DNA from: Clostridia bacterium
GTDB lineage: Bacteria; Bacillota; Clostridia; Oscillospirales; CAG-272
Direction: 5' to 3'
DNA: 42,153 nucleotides
NCBI GenBank assembly: GCA_017621695.1
Contig: JAGASP010000079.1
Span: 1 to 42,153, forward strand
Of the stretch, positions 19,175 through 26,171 are shown piece after piece. Under the pieces are notes generated by a model. The model ran no database searches. It had not been told where the DNA came from and saw nothing but the letters and a program-made list of their open reading frames with translations. Each line of letters starts with the position of its first letter. Within the stretch, counting starts at the first letter, position 1. Made by a program: the position numbers and the translations under genes.

Positions 19175-19203
19175 TTGACAATTATATATGTAAGGTTTAT
19201 AAT
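19175..19203 (+). promoter_or_regulatory. Perfect sigma-A promoter in the invertible segment
   Basis: TTGACA at 19175-19180, 17-nt spacer, TATAAT at 19198-19203. It points toward the 3' end of the recombinase gene, where no plus-strand gene begins before 20519, so in this orientation it can only yield RNA antisense to the recombinase. Confidence 0.92.
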
Positions 19204-19216
19204 GAAATTAAATCAA

Positions 19217-19240
19217 ACTACATAATAGGAATTAAGTGAT
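19217..19240. repeat. Right crossover site of the invertible promoter
   Basis: ACTACATAA - TAGGAA - TTAAGTGAT: the same 9-6-9 layout as the left site with the spacer in inverted orientation (TAGGAA is the complement of TTCCTA). The outer arm is degenerate (6/9), which fits a weaker second recombinase-binding half-site. Confidence 0.83.
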
Positions 19241-19252
19241 AATTTCAAAAAG

Positions 19253-20185
19253 TGCAAAATACGTACTGCTAACATTTGAGCAATCCTAATTTTTGAATCT
19301 GCCTCCGATGCACATCACCCGTTTCCATGGTGTAGATGCGCGTCGTATTCACGCTACTGTGTCCAAGGATGTCCGCAAGACGTACTACGTCCTTTTGCCG
19401 GCTGTAATAAGTGCGCGCAAAAAGATGGCGGAGATTGTGTGGGAAAACTTTTTTCTCCGACACATTTGCCGCCTTGCATAGTTTTTTCATATCACTCCAA
19501 ATATTTGATCTGTCCAGCGGATTCCCGTTTTTCGTCACGAAAACGGACCCGCTTTTTATTTTTTGCTCTTTCGCATATTGCTTTAAGATCTGGCAGAGCT
19601 GCTTCGGCAAAAATACCTGTCGTCGCTTGCTCTTGCAGTTGATCTCGGCAACACCACGGTGGATCGATTCGACCGTGATATAGCGAACCTCGGAAACTCG
19701 GATGCCGGTAGAACAGATGGTCTGCATCAAGAAAAATAACCGCTGATTTTTCTTTTGTTTGGCCGTTTGCAAAAGGCGGTCATACTCGACCTTGGTCAGT
19801 TCCTTATCTGTAGACGTAAAGATCGGCTTTTGAATTTTAAGATTTTTTACCCTTAGATCGTACCATTCCATAAAATTGAAAAAGCTGTTGAGCGAGGACA
19901 ACGCAGCATTAACGCTTGCAGGCGCATAACGCTCGCAGAGGTACGCTTTGTAGGCAAGAACTGTCGTTTTGCATAGTTCTCCCTCGATTAGCCAGGCCTG
20001 GAAATCGCGAATGTCATGGAGATACTTTCCTATGGTTGCCGGTGCTTTTTCCTCGTTGATCAGGTAACTTTGGAATAATTGAATGATTTCGGTTGTAATT
20101 TTTCTCATGGTTGTCATCCTCCTTTTACCTGATATTGTATCACAAATGGATCTTTGCGACACGCGAATGACAAACGTATTTTGCA
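19253..20185. repeat. 12-bp inverted repeats flanking the recombinase gene
   Basis: TGCAAAATACGT at 19253-19264 and its exact reverse complement at 20174-20185, 4 bp past the stop codon and about 65 bp before the start codon of the recombinase. Could be recombinase binding sites, cassette ends or chance. Confidence 0.4.
19269..20108 (-). CDS. Tyrosine recombinase, candidate invertase of the promoter switch
   Basis: 279 aa, XerC/XerD-like. N-terminal core-binding SAM-like domain about 1-90 and catalytic domain about 100-279. All catalytic residues are readable: R137 (STGIRVSE), K161, H224 and R227 (PHNLRH), H250 (LGHSS) and nucleophile Y259 (TTRIYTM). The start at 20108 (MRKITT) is chosen because AGGAGG lies 9 nt upstream; longer forms from 20186 lack a ribosome binding site. 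The stop codon is 28 bp from the right crossover site, and the gene shares a strand with the surface operon. Placement beside an inverted-repeat promoter segment is typical of dedicated invertases such as RecV of Clostridioides difficile. It lacks the N-terminal arm-binding domain of phage integrases, which favours simple-site inversion over phage-like integration. An alternative role in island mobility cannot be excluded. Confidence 0.92.
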   Translation of the reverse strand: MRKITTEIIQLFQSYLINEEKAPATIGKYLHDIRDFQAWLIEGELCKTTVLAYKAYLCERYAPASVNAALSSLNSFFNFMEWYDLRVKNLKIQKPIFTSTDKELTKVEYDRLLQTAKQKKNQRLFFLMQTICSTGIRVSEVRYITVESIHRGVAEINCKSKRRQVFLPKQLCQILKQYAKEQKIKSGSVFVTKNGNPLDRSNIWSDMKKLCKAANVSEKKVFPHNLRHLFARTYYSRQKDVVRLADILGHSSVNTTRIYTMETGDVHRRQIQKLGLLKC

Positions 20186-20269
20186 ATAGCGCAAACCTTT
20201 TTCATGTACACCCAAGCAACTCACTATTAGGCATAATAATCCCCCGATTTTTGCCTTTCGTCCGTGTCC

Positions 20270-20297
20270 AGTGTAGCATAGCTCTCGCAGCTGTCAA
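20270..20297 (-). promoter_or_regulatory. Possible promoter of the tyrosine recombinase
   Basis: Minus strand TTGACA (20297-20292), 16-nt spacer, TACACT (20275-20270), leaving a leader of about 155 nt. Confidence 0.45.
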
Positions 20298-20336
20298 CGT
20301 GAAAAAATATCGCCGAAAAATGAAATAGTCAACGAG

Positions 20337-20367
20337 AAAGTCAAGTAGCAATACTTGGCTTTTTCTT
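20337..20367 (+). terminator. Intrinsic terminator (plus strand)
   Basis: 11-bp stem 20337-20347 / 20352-20362 (one G-U) with a GCAA tetraloop, then TTTTCTT. It would end the antisense transcript made by the OFF-oriented promoter and shield the gene at 20519. Confidence 0.78.
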
Positions 20368-20455
20368 TATCCAGAAGCAATATTTTTTCGTGTACTGAAA
20401 GGCATCTATACCTCTCGTTGACATCTGCACACCTCACTCGCAGTGATCTCGATTT

Positions 20456-20510
20456 CCTCCCGACCTATGCTCCCCCGACCCTGCCGAAAGGCGAAATAAA
20501 AATCGGGAGG
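20456..20510 (+). promoter_or_regulatory. Pairing that may hide the ribosome binding site of the 20519 gene
   Basis: CCTCCCGA (20456-20463) is exactly complementary to TCGGGAGG (20503-20510), which includes the Shine-Dalgarno sequence of the next gene. A TTGACA lies at 20418-20423 without a convincing -10. The rest of 20187-20518 holds the promoter and terminator listed and no gene. Confidence 0.4.
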
Positions 20511-20518
20511 TATAGAAA

Positions 20519-21157
20519 ATGAAAACTCAAAACCAAGTAAGAATCACAAACGAAAATGTAAGGATCACCGAAGAAAATGTCCAGCATATCGGTGAATGTA
20601 TCGCACTGTCTGCCATCAAGAAGATGATGCGGTTTGCCCACCATCCAAAGTCCTTGGACAAGCTGTATGCCGGATTAGTTGAAGACGTGTACGGTAACAG
20701 AGGCTACAACACGACCTTCTCGGATGGTTACGATCTCGCATCCGAGGTGATCTGCTTCCTCTGCCACTACATGGGTCACAACTTGGATGATCTGGCCTGT
20801 CAGAATCGTAGAGGCGAGCTACTAACTGTCCGCTTTGCCTGCTACCGTCACGTGTTGAGGTACATTGAGAAGGAGTATCTTTCCAGCTACAAGACCATCA
20901 GCATCGAAGAGTGTTCGCCGGCAGACGCGTCTATTGACTTTGAGACACAGTATGAGATCGAGGATTACACTAAGGTTGATACCATCATCCATCAAATGCA
21001 CTTGACCGTTGCAGAAACCGAAACGCTGAATCACTACATGGCAGGACTTGGATTCGTTGAGATCGCGCAAATGCAGAATGTCAACAATACTACCGTCTGG
21101 CGTCGCAGAAAGAGCATACAGAAGAAGTATCTGCGATATATCGTCATGCAAGGCTGA
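20519..21157 (+). CDS. Sigma-like HTH protein of mobile-element type
   Basis: 212 aa. The C-terminal 50 residues (about 160-205) read as a sigma region 4-like helix-turn-helix: LTVAETETLNHYMAGLGF, IAQMQNVNNTTVWRRRKSI. The middle (about 40-130) is helical and sigma region 2-like at best. GGGAGGT lies 9 nt before the start. Such sigma-like regulators are common in clostridial integrative elements. It is convergent with the XRE gene downstream and separated from it by a hairpin. Target genes are unknown; it could act on island promoters. I cannot assign a named family. Confidence 0.7.
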   Translation: MKTQNQVRITNENVRITEENVQHIGECIALSAIKKMMRFAHHPKSLDKLYAGLVEDVYGNRGYNTTFSDGYDLASEVICFLCHYMGHNLDDLACQNRRGELLTVRFACYRHVLRYIEKEYLSSYKTISIEECSPADASIDFETQYEIEDYTKVDTIIHQMHLTVAETETLNHYMAGLGFVEIAQMQNVNNTTVWRRRKSIQKKYLRYIVMQG

Positions 21158-21169
21158 TCCTATTTATAC

Positions 21170-21200
21170 ACAAACACAAAAGGGAGCTTTACGGCTCCCT
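21170..21200 (-). terminator. Terminator of the XRE gene
   Basis: AGGGAGC/GCTCCCT stem (21181-21200), followed on the minus strand by TTTTGTGTTTG. It lies between two convergent genes; only the minus-strand T tract is good. Confidence 0.7.
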
Positions 21201-21238
21201 AATGTTATGTGATATGAAAAGCTCCTTGCGCATAGGGA

Positions 21239-22345
21239 TTATTTCGCAACAGCACGGAGCATTGCAAGAATGTCCTTGAATTCATGCGCATCACGAATGA
21301 AATCGTATTGAGCATTATCCTTGTTGAACATCTTTTGGAGTAGATCGTAACTGCTGTTATGTCCGTCGTGCCACCAAACATCTCCGGGAACAATCCCTTT
21401 GGCCGCAGGAGAAATATGCTCATCCTCGGGGTTTGTCTTATCAAACATGATCGCGAATTTCGCCGCAGATTCCAAGCAGGCAATGGCATTGTCTGCATCC
21501 CTCCGGGAAGCATAAATATCAGCCATTTGACGATAGGCACTTTCCACATATTGTGCGTGGAAGAAATAATCGCCCTTGGGGAAATACAGAGCAAACATAT
21601 CAATGCACATCTGATTTAGTTCAAGGATCTCGTCGTCAGAATACATATTGTTGCCGCTATCATCCTTGGTTGCGAGCAAATCATCCAACAGCCCACCGAT
21701 AGCACTGGTAAACTGTCCCAGCATTTCATCGCGAATGACCTCAAACTGCCGTTTGCCAGTATAGATACGCCCTAACAATTCACCGCACGTCCAGGTAGCA
21801 CCTTCCAACGTCTTGGCCAATCGCTCGGCTTCCTCGGTACGACCCAATTTTGCATACCACAAGCAAGCCATAGAAAGGCTATTGTTTCGAATGCTTGCAT
21901 CTGTGCAATCGCTGAGGATATTGTCAATGTACATCAAAGCGCGGTTTCGATTGATTTCACGAACCTCTTCCGGGAAGATTTCGTTATACAGAAAGATCTC
22001 GTTGGCATAGAAATCCATCAGCTTATACGATGAAGGATGAAGCAGTAATGCCTTTTCAATCAAAGCGATGGCTTGCTTGTGATCTCCGCTGGCAGCAATC
22101 GTGTATGCTTCATCGTACAGCAGATCAATCTGCTTGCTCTTGCTTCCGATGTCAACACCCAAAAGATGATCGGTGGTGACATCAAATACACTGGCAAGGG
22201 GAGCCAGGAGGGAGATATCGGGAGCTGTTCGATCGCATTCCCATTGTGAAACTGCTTTGGGAGACACCCCAAGGTATTCGGCCAAATCCTCTTGTGTCAG
22301 ATTTTTGGCGCGACGGAGAGATTTAATGGTAGAGCCTATGGACAT
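21239..22345 (-). CDS. XRE-family regulator with C-terminal TPR-like helices
   Basis: 368 aa. Residues 5-60 form a Cro/CI-type HTH (IKSLRRAKNLTQEDLAEYLG, SPKAVSQWECDRTAPDI). Residues about 75-360 are helical with TPR-like spacing (QIDLLYDEAYTIAASGDH, AIALIEKALLLHP). This layout is common in clostridial regulators and in peptide-responsive RRNPP-like proteins, although no peptide can be identified here. AGGAGG precedes the start. A perfect 14-bp palindrome at 22375-22388 lies about 30 bp upstream and may be its own operator. It may repress the replication/integration genes or others on the island; the target is inferred only from position. Confidence 0.85.
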   Translation of the reverse strand: MSIGSTIKSLRRAKNLTQEDLAEYLGVSPKAVSQWECDRTAPDISLLAPLASVFDVTTDHLLGVDIGSKSKQIDLLYDEAYTIAASGDHKQAIALIEKALLLHPSSYKLMDFYANEIFLYNEIFPEEVREINRNRALMYIDNILSDCTDASIRNNSLSMACLWYAKLGRTEEAERLAKTLEGATWTCGELLGRIYTGKRQFEVIRDEMLGQFTSAIGGLLDDLLATKDDSGNNMYSDDEILELNQMCIDMFALYFPKGDYFFHAQYVESAYRQMADIYASRRDADNAIACLESAAKFAIMFDKTNPEDEHISPAAKGIVPGDVWWHDGHNSSYDLLQKMFNKDNAQYDFIRDAHEFKDILAMLRAVAK

Positions 22346-22374
22346 AATTTTGTCCTCCTAATTATGATGATAGT

Positions 22375-22388
22375 CAAAAGCGCTTTTG
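22375..22388. promoter_or_regulatory. Candidate operator of the XRE regulator
   Basis: Perfect palindrome CAAAAGCGCTTTTG upstream of the XRE start codon, next to a -10-like TATACT on the minus strand. Confidence 0.5.
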
Positions 22389-22522
22389 CACTTATAGTAT
22401 AACCCAAGATTACTGAAAATGGAAGGTATCATTTTGATAGAGAAAGTATAGTGATGCTATACGCCATTATATCACACATTTTGGGTATATGCAAGATAAA
22501 AATGAGCAGTTGGCACCGTGGC

Positions 22523-22681
22523 GTGTGCTTGTCTTATACAAGTCGGCTCGCTGCGCTCGCCGAGACAAGCACACACCCGCACCGCAAACAAACGAAAAAG
22601 AAAAAAACAAAGCCGAGCGGTCGCGGAGTCGCCCGCTGAGCCGCTTGGGCGTACGTCCGCGATCACGCTCGGCGGCTTTTT
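22523..22681. repeat. Paired large inverted repeats (candidate replication origin or element end)
   Basis: IR-A: GTGTGCTTGTCT (22523-22534) and its exact complement (22563-22574) around a 28-nt loop with a nested CGGC/GCCG. IR-B: AGCCGAGCG plus TCGCGGA (22611-22627) with TCCGCGA plus the complement of the first block (22656-22677), ending in TTTTT. Open frames here are low-complexity shadows and I see no gene between 22346 and 23179. The dense folding suggests a rolling-circle origin or a Rep target for the HUH protein downstream. Confidence 0.6.
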
Positions 22682-22932
22682 GGATAGATTTCGTTTTTGG
22701 CCGTTTGTTGGAGCGCCGTCGGGTGAGATCGTCAGCCTTCGCATCATGCCCGTCAGTCTCCGTGTGAGTTTTGTACAGTCGATCATCAAAAGTGGCCAGC
22801 CCCGTCAGTTGACAAATCCGATTCAGATGTGCTATCCTGTTTATGCGCCATGGAAGTTGTGAATACTTGGGAATGGTTGGGTAAACTTTGGATTTATTAT
22901 AGAAGATGTGAGAAAATATAGGTTAAGTTTGC

Positions 22933-22961
22933 TTGACAAGCTCGAACTTTTGTGGTATAAT
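22933..22961 (+). promoter_or_regulatory. Perfect sigma-A promoter of the Rep/recombinase operon
   Basis: TTGACA at 22933-22938, 17-nt spacer, TATAAT at 22956-22961; expected transcription start near 22968. Confidence 0.92.
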
Positions 22962-22967
22962 AGCAGT

Positions 22968-23137
22968 ACATTTCACTGAAAAAGGAATAGTCACAGTATA
23001 GTTAGTTCGTATGCAAAGTGTCAAGCCAAGAATGATGATGCCGTGAGGCCGAGCCCGTGTTCCGAGGGTTGAATCGGAAGGTTGCACTTAAAAGGCGTAA
23101 TACGTTTTCATGACAGAAAAGCGTATTGCGCTTTTTT
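22968..23137 (+). ncRNA. Structured leader RNA with terminator, upstream of rep
   Basis: About 170 nt between promoter and terminator. A 10-bp bulged stem (23016-23027 with 23080-23089) encloses smaller pairings such as CCGA/TCGG. A strong terminator hairpin follows (23094-23109 / 23116-23131) with six T. An 11-codon frame with a start codon at 23011 (MQSVKPRMMMP, stop at 23046) overlaps the first stem arm. It could be a small regulatory RNA, an attenuator, or both. I do not recognise a known riboswitch class. Confidence 0.6.
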
Positions 23138-23179
23138 CGTGCCTTTTTCTCTGGAAAATACACCAGAAGGAGAAAAGAA

Positions 23180-23332
23180 TTGAAAGAAAGAGAGGTCAAC
23201 ATCACCACAAACGGTGGCTTTGAAGTCAAACAAATGAGCGCAGCAGAACGAGAGGTATTCATGTCGGCTCTACTGGAGCGCATCTTGGAGCTTCGGCGCA
23301 AGCGAAAGGAGGTAGACGGTCATGCCATATGA
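23180..23332 (+). CDS. Small 50-aa protein preceding Rep
   Basis: Begins at TTG 23180 after AAGGAG; no in-frame ATG has a ribosome binding site except an internal one. Product starts LKEREVNITTNGG and ends in a basic helix (LLERILELRRKRKEV). It overlaps rep by 11 bp, suggesting translational coupling. Function unknown; a Rep accessory or copy-control protein is possible. Confidence 0.65.
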   Translation: MKEREVNITTNGGFEVKQMSAAEREVFMSALLERILELRRKRKEVDGHAI

Positions 23333-24197
23333 GAAAGTAAAGGTCTACTTCGACGGCAGCCACTACATCGCCATCCCACAAAACGAGGGCAAGAGTCCCG
23401 GGAAGGGCGGCTGCCACGGCAACGAAAACGACGAAATGAGAACGGCTTTTGAAAAGGCGTACAAGGGCGCAAAGGCCAAACGGCGAAAGGAAAAGGTAAC
23501 GGAAATCGTAGCGGAATTGAAACCGCAATTTGAGAGTGAGGAACAGGCGACCGAATATGTCAAGGCCGAGATGGAGCGAATCCAACGGAATCTGATTGTG
23601 AGGCGGACGAGGTTAGCGCGAAAGATCAACCTTGGGACTTGGAATTACTTCTGTACCTTCACCTACGACGATCAGAAGCATACAGAAGACAGCTTCAAGG
23701 CAAAGCTACGGGATTGCTTCAAGAAGATGTGCCACCGTAGGAACTGGATTTATATCGGCGTCTGGGAACGATCACCGAACAGTAACCGATTACATTTCCA
23801 CGGGTTTTTCAATATTCCCGAAAACAATATGGTTGGCGAGCTAATCGAGCATCAGGATTATAGCACCAAGAACTACAGGATGCAGACAACACTGCAGAAT
23901 AGTTACTTCACGGAACGCTTTGGCAGAAACGATTTTGAGCCGATCAATAAGCAGGAGCTTCCAAACGCTACTGCCTATCTCATGAAGTACATCGAGAAGT
24001 CCGGCGAGCGAATTGTCTACTCCAAGAACACACCGGCATATTTCATATCCGACATTCTGGATGATGACGTGGTGTGTACGATAGGGCAAGAGGACAGAAA
24101 ACTCTTGTTGTTCGATAACTTTATCTGCTTTGATGACGGGGTATATGTCGGTGAGGTCAGCCCCGAAGTCATTGAGAAGATGCCAAAGAAGAATTAA
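23322..24197 (+). CDS. HUH-type replication initiator (Rep)
   Basis: 291 aa. HUH endonucleases nick one DNA strand and start rolling-circle replication or transfer. Motif 1-like YFCTFTYDD (109-117), motif 2 LHFHGFF with metal-binding H158 and H160, and motif 3 AYLMKYIEK with candidate nucleophiles Y219 and Y223 occur in the right order and spacing. The N-terminal 95 residues are charged and helical. AGGAGG precedes the start, which overlaps the 50-aa gene. A 157-bp inverted repeat follows the stop and may be a replication signal. Together with the serine recombinase 200 bp downstream it resembles small clostridial integrative elements that replicate after excision. No relaxase or conjugation genes are present in the window. 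Confidence 0.82.
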   Translation: MPYEKVKVYFDGSHYIAIPQNEGKSPGKGGCHGNENDEMRTAFEKAYKGAKAKRRKEKVTEIVAELKPQFESEEQATEYVKAEMERIQRNLIVRRTRLARKINLGTWNYFCTFTYDDQKHTEDSFKAKLRDCFKKMCHRRNWIYIGVWERSPNSNRLHFHGFFNIPENNMVGELIEHQDYSTKNYRMQTTLQNSYFTERFGRNDFEPINKQELPNATAYLMKYIEKSGERIVYSKNTPAYFISDILDDDVVCTIGQEDRKLLLFDNFICFDDGVYVGEVSPEVIEKMPKKN

Positions 24198-24207
24198 AAT
24201 CAATTAG

Positions 24208-24364
24208 TCTTTCGCCTCTATGGAGCGTAAACGAAACCGCCGTCGAGGTCAAGGGGTCGAAAATATCGCTGAAAAATCGAAGTCGATTGACCTGAATGCA
24301 ATATTTTCGCCTGTTTCCCTTGACCTCTTTGGGCGGTTCCGTTTGGTTCGCTCCCGTCGAAAGA
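24208..24364. repeat. 157-bp imperfect inverted repeat between rep and recombinase
   Basis: Arms of about 60 nt (24208-24266 and 24301-24364) share TCTTTCG, AAACGNAACCGCC, GAGGTCAAGG and CGAAAATAT in matching order. The 34-nt loop contains the small dyad TCGAAGTCGA. No gene fits here. A candidate single-strand origin, double-strand origin or recombination site. Confidence 0.75.
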
Positions 24365-24398
24365 CAAATCTAAAGACAAATGAGAAAGGAAAAATGAA

Positions 24399-25859
24399 AT
24401 GAAAACAGCAGTTATCTACGCACGTTATTCCAGTGATTCTCAAACCGAGCAATCGATTGAGGGTCAGCTCCGAGTTTGCGAGGATTACGCACGAACCCAC
24501 GACATCCTGATTCTGGATACCTACATTGACAGGGCTATGACTGGCACGAATGATCTTCGTCCCAACTTCCAGCGAATGATCAAGGACAGCAGTAAGCGCG
24601 AATGGAACTATGTTCTGGTCTATAAATTAGACCGCTTTTCCAGAGACAAATACGCCACTGCTATCCACAAGAAGACCTTGAAGGACAATGGCGTGAAGCT
24701 CATATCCGCCACCGAGCATATTCCCGACACTCCCGAGGGAATTATCTTTGAGTCCATGCTGGAGGGTTATGCCGAATACTACTCCGCTGAGCTTTCTCAG
24801 AAGGTAAGGCGTGGCATGAATGAGACGCGGCAAAAGGGCAATTTTACGGGTGGATTCCTGATCTACGGTTACAAGATTGAAAACAAGAAGGTGGTGATCG
24901 ATGAGGAAACCGCCGAGGTCGTGCGCTACATATTTGAGCAGTATTCGCTTGGTGTGTATGTAAAGGACATTATCGCTAATTTGACGGCAAGAGAAATTTT
25001 GAACCGTGGCAAGCCTTTCGCAAGAAATACCGTCTATAACATTTTGAAGAACGAGAAGTATTCCGGCATCTACCGTCATGGGGACGAGGTGTTTGAGAAT
25101 ATGTATCCGCAGATCGTGCCCCAGGAGATTTTCGACCGAGTGCGAAGCAAGATCAACGCCAACAAGTACGGCAAGCGGAGTGTGGAGGTGGTCTATCTAC
25201 TCCGTCACAAACTCAAATGTGGCTATTGCGGCCAGCCAATCAGCGCAGAGTGTGGCACGTCCAAGACAGGAGCCAAGAAGCGTTACTATAAGTGCTTTGG
25301 TCGGAAGAATCACAACGGATGCAGAAAGTCTATGATGAGAAAAGACCAACTGGAAAGCCTGGTTGTATCCACTATCATCGACGAGTTATCCAAGCCCAGG
25401 ACTCTTGACCAGATCGTAGCCGGACTCCTTGAAGAACAGGAACGGTACATCAAAGAACACTCCATGTTGAATGTCCTGCTACGCGAGCAGCGGCAAGTCG
25501 AAACCTCCGTTGAGAACGTCATGGCGGCCATCGAGCGAGGTGTCATCACCAACACGACCACCAAGCGTTTGAAGGATCTGGAGGCAAGACAGGAAGAACT
25601 TGAAAGGCAGATCATCATTGAAAAAAGCAAGAACGCGGTGAGGGTATCCGCCGAGGAAATCAAAATGTACTACAAAGAGGCCTTGGCTTTGGAGGCACAG
25701 ATGCTCATTAACTATATCGTGAAGGAGATCGTCATGTATGACGATAAGATTGAGATCTTTTTCAATAAGCCTACACGGAACAGTCCCGATGAAAGTCGGG
25801 GCTGTTTTGTTTATAAGGGGCGAAAGGAGAACTTCGATATCGAGATATGGATCGTGTGA
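24399..25859 (+). CDS. Large serine recombinase (integrase)
   Basis: 486 aa. Resolvase/invertase N-terminal domain about 1-150 with nucleophile S11 (ARYSSDSQ) and the conserved YKLDRFSRD at 75-83. Recombinase domain about 155-265. Zinc ribbon with C274, C277, C299 and C308. Coiled coil about 360-410 and a C-terminal tail. This is the layout of transposon-type large serine recombinases (TndX/CcrA class), which excise and integrate elements through short attachment sites. AAAGGA precedes the start. The stop is 135 bp from the tRNA-Ser-like sequence at 25995, a usual location for an integrase next to its attachment site. It is the best candidate for moving the island, or a smaller element nested in it. 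Confidence 0.93.
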   Translation: MKTAVIYARYSSDSQTEQSIEGQLRVCEDYARTHDILILDTYIDRAMTGTNDLRPNFQRMIKDSSKREWNYVLVYKLDRFSRDKYATAIHKKTLKDNGVKLISATEHIPDTPEGIIFESMLEGYAEYYSAELSQKVRRGMNETRQKGNFTGGFLIYGYKIENKKVVIDEETAEVVRYIFEQYSLGVYVKDIIANLTAREILNRGKPFARNTVYNILKNEKYSGIYRHGDEVFENMYPQIVPQEIFDRVRSKINANKYGKRSVEVVYLLRHKLKCGYCGQPISAECGTSKTGAKKRYYKCFGRKNHNGCRKSMMRKDQLESLVVSTIIDELSKPRTLDQIVAGLLEEQERYIKEHSMLNVLLREQRQVETSVENVMAAIERGVITNTTTKRLKDLEARQEELERQIIIEKSKNAVRVSAEEIKMYYKEALALEAQMLINYIVKEIVMYDDKIEIFFNKPTRNSPDESRGCFVYKGRKENFDIEIWIV

Positions 25860-25942
25860 AACGGGGCATACAGAGAATTCTGAGGGCATAGAACGGCACT
25901 TGGAAGCACCTATAAGCCTCACGGGTAAAAAGGACAAAAAAG

Positions 25943-25992
25943 AAGAACCTAAGACAAACACGGGCTATGCCTAGTGTTCGTTTTAGGTTCTT
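25943..25992 (-). terminator. Stem-loop next to the island's right end
   Basis: AAGAACCTAA (25943-25952) pairs with TTAGGTTCTT (25983-25992), with further inner pairing of AACAC and GTGTT. On the minus strand it is followed by CTTTTTT, so it fits a terminator for leftward transcripts. The rest of 25860-25994 holds no gene. Confidence 0.6.
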
Positions 25993-25994
25993 AC

Positions 25995-26014
25995 TGGCGG
26001 AGAGAGAGGGATTC
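25995..26014. other. Duplicate of the tRNA-Ser 3' end (candidate attachment core)
   Basis: tggcggagagagagggattc is identical to 26164-26183, which is the T-arm, acceptor and CCA end of tRNA-Ser. The copies lie 169 bp apart in direct orientation. A displaced tRNA 3' end is the usual scar of site-specific integration into a tRNA gene. Confidence 0.7.
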
Positions 26015-26171
26015 TGAACCCCCATTTGCGCGCACATTCACCTTTGAGCCAAACGATCGGAGCGCAAATCTTTCCGTGCCGCGCGGGCGGCACGGAGGGG
26101 CTCTTCATCGTACACTTTCGTAAAAAACAAAGAATCCGAACCGAAGTTCGGATTCTTTGTTTTTGGCGGAG
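26001..26171. repeat. 171-bp direct repeat, right copy (island boundary)
   Basis: Matches 5481-5651 with three substitutions and no gaps. Its right end runs into the 3' end of tRNA-Ser, and it contains that gene's terminator. The unit is non-coding; a GTGCCGC/GCGGCAC pair lies inside. Confidence 0.85.
26123..26164 (-). terminator. Terminator of tRNA-Ser
   Basis: 18-bp perfect stem (26123-26140 with 26147-26164) and 6-nt loop, with T/A tracts on both sides. A second copy lies at 5603-5644 in the left repeat. Confidence 0.88.

Larger units (their letters stand above)
19017..19231. other. Invertible DNA segment carrying the operon promoter (OFF as assembled)
   Basis: Roughly 215 bp between the 6-bp spacers of two inverted crossover sites. 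It contains a perfect promoter pointing right (away from the surface operon) and a bidirectional terminator. Inversion maps position x to 38248 - x, placing the -35 at 19073-19068 and the -10 at 19050-19045 on the minus strand, about 50 nt before the lipoprotein ATG. I found no good minus-strand promoter in the segment as it stands. Inversion itself is inferred. Confidence 0.8.

Noticed and set aside
19269-20108. Tyrosine recombinase as the island integrase
   Set aside because: Possible, but it lacks an arm-binding domain, lies far from both island ends and sits next to matching inverted crossover sites, so invertase is the better call.
22518-22862. Short plus-strand frames (90-114 codons) over the hairpin region
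   Set aside because: Several overlapping frames with Arg/Ser-rich low-complexity products across inverted repeats; no ribosome binding site.
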